Positions 13,841 through 18,308 of a stretch of DNA of 18,308 bases are shown here, piece by piece; positions within the stretch are counted from its first letter, which is position 1; each line of letters begins with the position of its first letter. The DNA lies in contig URYM01000012.1 of NCBI GenBank assembly GCA_900552095.1, forward strand, positions 1 to 18,308. Reading direction: 5' to 3'. A model generated the notes under the pieces. The model was not told where the DNA came from, ran no database searches, and saw only the letters and a list, made by a program, of their open reading frames with translations. Position numbers and translations under genes: made by a program. This DNA comes from an uncultured Blautia sp. (lineage in GTDB: Bacteria; Bacillota; Clostridia; Lachnospirales; Lachnospiraceae).

Positions 13841-14554
13841 TTACAGCTTCTTCCTCAGTTCTTTTAAGATTCTTTTTTCCATCCGCGATACCTGAACCTG
13901 AGAAAGCCCCAGTTCCCGGGCGATCTCCGTCTGCGTCCTCTCCTGAAAAAAGCGCTGATACAAAAGAGTCCTCTCCTTAGCCGGAAGCTGGGAAAGCATT
14001 TCCTCCAGCAAAAGCCGGTTCATCATTTCCTCCTGCTGATCCCTCCCGCTCTCCAGCTTATCCTCCAGGCAGATACTGCTGCCATCCCCCTGAAAGATCG
14101 TCTGCTGCAGGGACTCCACCTCCGCCCCGGACTCCATCGCCAGCACCAGTTCTTCCCGGTCTGCCTGCAGGGCAGCCGCAATCTCTGTCAGCGTAGGTTC
14201 TCTGCCCAGTTTCCGCTCCAGCTCTTCCCTCGCCATATAAGCTTTTCCCGCTGTCTCCTTCAGTGTCCTGCTCACCTTTATCATCCCGTCGTCCCTCAGA
14301 AACCGCTTAATTTCTCCGGTGATCATGGGAACTGCATAGGTAGAAAAACGAACCTCAAAAGAGGGATCAAACTTGTCCACCGCTTTGATAAGACCAATAC
14401 TCCCGATCTGAAACAGATCCTCCTGTTCGATCCCCCGCCCCAGAAAACGCCGGGCCACCGCATATACCAGTCCCATATTTTCTTTGATTAACGTATCTCT
14501 CGCTTCCTTATCCCCTTGGTGTGCCAATTGTATCAGGGAAAGGGTATGATCCAT
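13841..14554 (-). CDS. sigF: RNA polymerase sporulation sigma factor sigma-F (SpoIIAC)
   Basis: Forespore-specific sigma factor, the first compartment-specific regulator of sporulation, held by SpoIIAB until septation. From ATG 14552-14554 it is 237 aa. Region 2 is clear (DTLIKENMGLVYAVARRF, EQEDLFQIGSIGLIKAVDKF, RFSTYAVPMITGEIKRFLRD), followed by region 3 (LGREPTLTEIAAAL) and the region 4 helix-turn-helix (RTQTEIARELGLSQVQVSRM). The frame is open to a TTG at 14575, but ATG 14554 has AAAGGAGG four bases upstream. It starts ten bases after the spoIIAB stop region and completes the spoIIA operon. Sigma-G is similar, but the spoIIAA-AB context fixes it as sigma-F. Confidence 0.97.
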   Translation of the reverse strand: MDHTLSLIQLAHQGDKEARDTLIKENMGLVYAVARRFLGRGIEQEDLFQIGSIGLIKAVDKFDPSFEVRFSTYAVPMITGEIKRFLRDDGMIKVSRTLKETAGKAYMAREELERKLGREPTLTEIAAALQADREELVLAMESGAEVESLQQTIFQGDGSSICLEDKLESGRDQQEEMMNRLLLEEMLSQLPAKERTLLYQRFFQERTQTEIARELGLSQVQVSRMEKRILKELRKKL

Positions 14555-14564
14555 GCATCCTCCT

Positions 14565-15008
14565 TTACGCTTCAAAGGGATGGGCCGCGCCGATCCGCTT
14601 TTTCATATGAACCTCTGTGCCTGCTCCTGCCTGAGAGACTACCACCACCTCATCCATGAACGCCTCCATAAATGCAAATCCCATGCCGGAACGGTCCAGT
14701 TCCGGTTTTGTGGTAAATAAGGGCTCCATCGCTTTCTTCACATCCGGGATCCCTCTTCCCTCATCCGATACGGTCACATACAGGTCTCTGCCCACCGTCC
14801 TGCAGTCCACCCGTATCTTTTTCACCTCATTTTCATAACCGTGGATAATCGCGTTGGTGATCGCCTCAGACAGCGCCGTCTTCACATCCGCCACCTCCTC
14901 CAGCGTGGGGTTGAGCTGAGTACAGAAAGCCGCCACCGCTACCCGGGCGAATCCTTCGTTACAGGAGCGGCTGTCAAAGGTAATGCTCATTTCATTGGTG
15001 TTCTCCAT
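14565..15008 (-). CDS. spoIIAB: anti-sigma-F factor/serine kinase SpoIIAB
   Basis: GHKL-type kinase of 147 aa that binds and blocks sigma-F and phosphorylates SpoIIAA. Seen: FARVAVAAFCTQLNPTLEEV (20-39), N-box EAITNAIIHGYEN (48-60), G1 box DEGRGIPD (82-89) and the ATP-lid/G2 region RSGMGFAFMEAFMDEV (106-121). The length equals the Bacillus protein (146). AAAGGAG lies six bases before the ATG. It follows spoIIAA by 13 bases. Confidence 0.97.
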   Translation of the reverse strand: MENTNEMSITFDSRSCNEGFARVAVAAFCTQLNPTLEEVADVKTALSEAITNAIIHGYENEVKKIRVDCRTVGRDLYVTVSDEGRGIPDVKKAMEPLFTTKPELDRSGMGFAFMEAFMDEVVVVSQAGAGTEVHMKKRIGAAHPFEA

Positions 15009-15021
15009 ATTCTTCTCCTTT

Positions 15022-15360
15022 CTATTCCCCTTTATGGCTCCAGATTGCTTCCCGATTGACCGGAATCAGTTTATACAGTCCTGACAGGCGGAAGATCCTG
15101 TCAATCCGCTCTCCCACATGGACGGCGCTGACCTTCCCGCCCAGACAGCCCATGTTCCGGTAACGCCCCATGATCACTCCAATTCCGGAACTGTCCATAA
15201 AGACGGTCTCCTGAAAATCGAAAATCACCTGTTTTAACTGCTGTTTTTCCAGGATCTGATCCGCCCCCTGCCGAATCGGTTCCGCATTATGATGATCCAG
15301 CTCCTCCGGCACATGGATCACCAGACTGTTTCCTCTCACCTCAAATAATTCCCTGTTCAT
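15022..15360 (-). CDS. spoIIAA: anti-sigma-F factor antagonist SpoIIAA
   Basis: STAS-domain anti-anti-sigma factor of 112 aa. Unphosphorylated SpoIIAA displaces SpoIIAB from sigma-F; phosphorylation by SpoIIAB and dephosphorylation by SpoIIE set the switch. The phosphorylated serine is Ser58 in MDSSGIGVIMGRY, the same number as in Bacillus. The N-terminus VRGNSLVIHVPEELDHHNAE is the typical STAS opening. AGAGGAG lies upstream of the ATG. The operon is expected to be sigma-H controlled, but I could not find a convincing sigma-H promoter in the 57 bases between the upstream terminator and the ATG. Confidence 0.97.
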   Translation of the reverse strand: MNRELFEVRGNSLVIHVPEELDHHNAEPIRQGADQILEKQQLKQVIFDFQETVFMDSSGIGVIMGRYRNMGCLGGKVSAVHVGERIDRIFRLSGLYKLIPVNREAIWSHKGE

Positions 15361-15417
15361 ACCTGTTCTCCTCTCTTTTCTCTTATTTTCCTGCCTGCAC
15401 TCCCGTTTTAAGGTACG

Positions 15418-15454
15418 AAAAAAGGACCCTGCACGCTTCTGTGCAAAAGTCCTT
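15418..15454 (-). terminator. rho-independent terminator after the TPR gene
   Basis: Minus strand: AAGGAC (15449-15454) pairs with GTCCTT, and TGCAC with GTGCA inside it, across a small internal loop and a 6-base apical loop. The stem runs straight into T's (15418-15423). It separates the folC-TPR operon from spoIIA. Confidence 0.9.
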
Positions 15455-15472
15455 CTCTCTTAGAAGTTTCTC

Positions 15473-17023
15473 TTATTGTCCTTCCGCCGGTGCTCCGTTT
15501 CCGGCCGCCGCTCCTTCTTCCTGCGGTGCCCCGTTTCCGGCCGCCGCGCCTTCGCCGGCATCCGCTCCCGTGCCTTCTCCATTTCCGCCTTCTCCGCCTT
15601 CTGCAGGCTCAGACGCTCCCCCGGAAGCCACCTTCTTCTCCAGCATGCTCACGTAAGACTCTGCCTCCGTTCCTCTTCTGGTGCCCTTATTTTCCTCAGC
15701 CAGCTGCTTTAAGAGCTCCAGCGCTTCCGGATACTGCTCATTTAACCGGTAAGCATGCGCCAGATAATATTTGGCCTTATAATCCGTTCCGTCCAGTTCC
15801 ACTGCTTTTTTCAGGGATTCGATAGCCGCCGGATAATCCTTGGCTGAATAGGCCTGTGTTCCGGTACTGTAGTACCTCTTAAAGAGGGTTCCCTTCACTC
15901 CATTCTGAATCGTATCATACAGCTCCCGGGACTCCACGGAAAGAAGATCTGCATTGATCGTCTCCAGTGCATTTACCGTCTGATCAAAATTTCCCGCATT
16001 GTAAGCCTCGCTGGCCTTGATCAGATTTTCATAGGCCGCCACCTTCTCCTCCGCCTGAGCGATCTGCTCATTCGCCGAGTCTACCGTCTCCTGGGACTGG
16101 GCGATCTCCTCTTCTTTTTTTGCCAGTTCTGCCGCTTGGCTGGCCTGAGCATTGCTGTAGCCTACTACCTTCTCATTGGCCTCCCGGTTGATCCGCTGGG
16201 TTGTGGCCGGCACGATCAGAAACCAAAGAACGCAGGCGCCGATCACCAGGCCCAGCCCCACATTCATCAGTGTGGCAAAGGCTGAACTTTCCCGGAAAGC
16301 CGGAGGCTGGATAATAATCTCATTGTCCACCTGATAGGTCGAAGACTCCTCCGCTTCAGCGTGGCGCCTCTCCCGCAGCGTCCAGCGGGAATCCAGATTG
16401 GTAGCCGTACCGGTCTTTTCTTCCACCTCTTTCAGATAACGAAGGGTGGTGGAATTTGTCCGGTCGATCCGGATCGCCTTTTTCAGGATCTTCCTGGCCT
16501 TCTCGTACTTTTCCTGATGGATATAGATCAGCGCCAGCAAGTGATGCGCCTTGATCAGCCGGTGATTCTGCTGAATAATCTTTTTCAGCTGGATCACCGC
16601 CACATCCTCATTGCCTTCCCGGCAGCACCGGAGCGCCTCGTTAAACTTCTTGATACTCAGGTTGATGGAATCCAGCTTGTTGGCCTCCTTCTGAAGCCGC
16701 TCAATATAATCTGATGCCAGATTATCTTTTCTCTGGAAATTTTTGCTGATGATCCACTCACTCAGCGCGGATACTGCCTCACCCATCTCATAATAGACAA
16801 GCCCCAGAAGGTTTCGGGCAGGAATATTCAGCTTATTAAATTTCAGACTGCGCAAAAGAAGATCCTCCGCCCCGGAGAGATCCCGGATCTGCGCCTTTTC
16901 CAATCCCTGATTATAATATAAATTCGACAGGTGTTCCGCCTTTTTCTGCTGCTGTACATTTTTCCCACAGCTGGGACAGTACATGGAACGTCCAAGGGGG
17001 GCACCGCAGTTCATACAGTTCAT
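15473..17023 (-). CDS. membrane-anchored zinc-ribbon/TPR-repeat protein
   Basis: 516-aa protein of unknown function with a clear layout. Residues 1-20 are a zinc ribbon (C3, C6, C16, C19; MNCMNCGAPLG...YCPSCGK). Residues 30-200 hold TPR-like helical repeats (NQGLEKAQIRDLSGAEDLLL, HLLALIYIHQEKYEKARKIL). One membrane segment lies at 253-272 (MNVGLGLVIGACVLWFLIVP). A Glu/Ala/Gln-rich coiled coil follows at 277-335, more TPRs at 380-445 (AYSAKDYPAAIESLKKAVEL), and a Gly/Ala/Glu/Pro low-complexity tail from 467 with a duplicated 10-residue unit. The N-terminal part should be cytosolic and the C-terminal TPRs extracytoplasmic, pointing to an envelope scaffold role (inference). ATG overlaps the 55-aa gene stop as ATGA. 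Confidence 0.85.
   Translation of the reverse strand: MNCMNCGAPLGRSMYCPSCGKNVQQQKKAEHLSNLYYNQGLEKAQIRDLSGAEDLLLRSLKFNKLNIPARNLLGLVYYEMGEAVSALSEWIISKNFQRKDNLASDYIERLQKEANKLDSINLSIKKFNEALRCCREGNEDVAVIQLKKIIQQNHRLIKAHHLLALIYIHQEKYEKARKILKKAIRIDRTNSTTLRYLKEVEEKTGTATNLDSRWTLRERRHAEAEESSTYQVDNEIIIQPPAFRESSAFATLMNVGLGLVIGACVLWFLIVPATTQRINREANEKVVGYSNAQASQAAELAKKEEEIAQSQETVDSANEQIAQAEEKVAAYENLIKASEAYNAGNFDQTVNALETINADLLSVESRELYDTIQNGVKGTLFKRYYSTGTQAYSAKDYPAAIESLKKAVELDGTDYKAKYYLAHAYRLNEQYPEALELLKQLAEENKGTRRGTEAESYVSMLEKKVASGGASEPAEGGEGGNGEGTGADAGEGAAAGNGAPQEEGAAAGNGAPAEGQ
15488..15553 (-). repeat. 30-bp near-perfect tandem repeat in the TPR gene tail
   Basis: Two 30-base copies (15488-15517 and 15524-15553), 36 bases apart start to start, differ at two positions. 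Both encode EGAAAGNGAP (residues 491-500 and 503-512). This is in-frame, so copy number can change without breaking the gene. Confidence 0.85.
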
Positions 17024-17187
17024 TCGTACTCCTTACCTTCTGTCCGCATGGGCTTATGACCGGGACGCACCAGATCCTTCATCAGATCAATCACATCCGT
17101 CAGATCCTGATTGTAAATAGCATTTTCCACCTCATCCACGTCCAGACTGGGTTTGAATTTTTTCAGTTCCTCTTCATAATTCAGCAT
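17020..17187 (-). CDS. small acidic protein, 55 aa, between folC and the TPR gene
   Basis: I do not recognise this protein. It begins MLNYEEELKKFKPSLDVDEV and continues with ENAIYNQDLTDVIDLMKDLV and a basic end (RPGHKPMRTEGKEYE). It is hydrophilic and probably helical, without membrane segment or signal. The frame is open upstream into folC, but ATG 17185-17187 has GGAGGAG five bases ahead. It overlaps the end of folC by 7 bases and the start of the TPR gene by 4 (ATGA), so it is tightly coupled to both. A small partner of the TPR protein is a reasonable inference, not shown. Confidence 0.75.
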   Translation of the reverse strand: MLNYEEELKKFKPSLDVDEVENAIYNQDLTDVIDLMKDLVRPGHKPMRTEGKEYE

Positions 17188-18270
17188 ATCTTCTCCTCCC
17201 TGAGGGACGCTTTGATCTCTCCGATCAGATACAGAGATCCCACACAGAAAACCATTCCGTCCTCTTTCAGTTCCAGCGCTTCCCGCAGAGCCTGCCCCGG
17301 AACGGGATTGGCTCTGACACATGGCACGCCCTGACGGACGAAGCGTTCTGCCAGTTTCTCTGCCGGAATCTCCCTTGTTCCTCCGATCTGCGTCGTCACC
17401 ACCGCCTGAGGCCTGATCTTTTCGCAGACCAGGCGGATCATCTCCTCATACTGTTTATCCGCCACCGCGGAAAATAAAAGCACGATCCGGTTTTCCTTCC
17501 GAAAATGTTCCACCGTCTCAACAAAGCGGGCGACTCCGTCCGCATTGTGAGCGCCGTCCACGATCACGCCCGGGAGGATCGTCTCCATCCGCCCCGGCCA
17601 TTTCACCTTCCGGATCCCCTCCTGCAGTTTCTCATCCTCGATCCCGTGCACCGGGCGAAGGATCTGCATGGTATAAAAAGCAAGGGAGGCGTTCATCATC
17701 TGATAACGGGCTATATAGGGGATCTCCAGCGGGATTCCCTGAAAAGTAAAGGAAATCCCGTCCCGCCCCTGCCGGATCAGCCGATACTGTTCTGCCGTAA
17801 GCGCATAGAAAGGACTTTCTTCCTCCCTGGCTTTTCTTTTGATCACTTCCGTCGTCTTCCGCACATGCCCGTCACAGATAACCGGGACACCGGGCTTTAT
17901 GATGCCTGCCTTTTCCACTGCAATCTCTTCCAGGGTATTTCCCAGATACTCCATATGATCCATGCTAATGGACGTCAGAATGCAGGCCAACGGCCGCTTC
18001 ACCGCATTGGTAGCGTCAAGTCTTCCGCCCAGTCCCGTCTCCATAACCAGGTACTCGATCCCTTCCCGGCGGAAGATTTCCATCCCCATAAGAAAAAGTG
18101 TCTCAAAATAACTGGGATGCTCCACCCCCTCTGCCCCGGCTTCCTCAATCACCTGTTTCACCCGCAGGAAAGCTTCCAGAAACGTCTCGTCCGATACCTC
18201 TTTCCCGTTTACCTGAAACCTCTCATTGATCCTGACCAGATGCGGAGAAGTAAAAAGGCCGACCCGGTAT
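17181..18270 (-). CDS. folC: folylpolyglutamate/dihydrofolate synthase FolC (5' end missing)
   Basis: Cytosolic Mur-ligase-family enzyme that adds glutamate to dihydropteroate and/or tetrahydrofolate using ATP. About 362 genomic residues remain. Seen: VGLFTSPHLVRINERF near the start, METGLGGRLDATNAV, SISMDHMEYLGNTLEEIAVEKAGIIKPG-type central block, KWPGRMETI and VDGAHNADGVARFVETVEHF of the C-terminal domain, ending GEIKASLREEKIC. The N-terminal P-loop segment (about 50 residues, GTNGKGS in relatives) is beyond the contig end. An apparent ATG in frame upstream lies in adapter sequence (encoding MCIRDR) and is not a real start. The 3' end overlaps the 55-aa gene by 7 bases. Confidence 0.94.
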
Positions 18271-18308
18271 CTGTCTCTTATACACATCTGACGCTGCCGA
18301 CGATCTTA
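18271..18308 (-). other. Nextera transposase adapter (read-1 side) plus index start, not genomic
   Basis: Bases 18271-18303 are the reverse complement of the Nextera read-1 adapter, starting with mosaic end CTGTCTCTTATACACATCT. The last five bases (TCTTA) fall where the i5 index begins and fit the reverse complement of an index starting GCGTAAGA, as I recall for S517. All of it is library sequence. Confidence 0.97.

Noticed and set aside
14555..14575. Upstream TTG start for sigF
   Set aside because: The ATG at 14554 has a near-perfect AAAGGAGG; the TTG has none and would overlap spoIIAB.
15361..15400. sigma-H promoter for spoIIA
   Set aside because: GCAGGAAAA fits a sigma-H -35, but the only -10-like match (GGAGAACAG) overlaps the ribosome site and would start transcription at the ATG.

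Overview
The window is a chromosomal segment of a spore-forming Clostridia bacterium, most likely Lachnospiraceae. The pointers are the spoIIAA-spoIIAB-sigF and spoVA sporulation operons, a YlmC/YmxH-type protein, an HPr-like gene behind whiA, strong AGGAGG ribosome sites and many 4-bp ATGA gene overlaps. No phage, insertion sequence, CRISPR array, tRNA or rRNA is visible. Both ends are Nextera sequencing adapter (1-31 and 18271-18308), so only 32-18270 is genomic. All recognised genes but one (ylmC) lie on the minus strand, so transcription mostly runs from high to low coordinates.

Reading in the direction of minus-strand transcription. (a) 18270-15418: the 3' part of folC, a 55-codon gene and a membrane-anchored zinc-ribbon/TPR protein are coupled by short overlaps and end at a clear terminator. 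(b) 15360-13841: spoIIAA, spoIIAB and sigF, the anti-anti-sigma/anti-sigma/sigma-F switch of the forespore. (c) 13756-10662: a forespore-type promoter, a 53-codon membrane peptide gene, then spoVAA-AB-AC-AD-AE, which handle dipicolinic acid movement in the spore. (d) 10617-6755: a sigma-A promoter, then tcdA, murB, rapZ, whiA and an HPr/Crh-like gene, a housekeeping and cell-envelope/division cluster. (e) 6379-6714: ylmC on the plus strand, convergent with the HPr-like gene and ended by a 24-bp perfect hairpin. (f) 6347-5834: nrdR with its own promoter. (g) 5831-316: a sigma-A promoter, then an ABC transporter of the TrpX/CD0873 type (binding lipoprotein, permease, ATPase), an NhaC-family antiporter and the alanine aminotransferase alaA. 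(h) 254-53: a possible terminator, a possible forespore promoter and a 47-codon gene.

The window is mostly ordinary core genome. The points most worth a second look are the HPr-like protein with Glu where the phosphoryl-accepting His15 should be, the rapZ-whiA-HPr cluster lacking yvcK, the overlooked 53-codon membrane ORF that overlaps spoVAA behind a sigma-G-like promoter, the cysteine-dense YlmC, and the transporter operon that also carries an antiporter and alaA. I see no convincing new defence, mobile or biosynthetic system.
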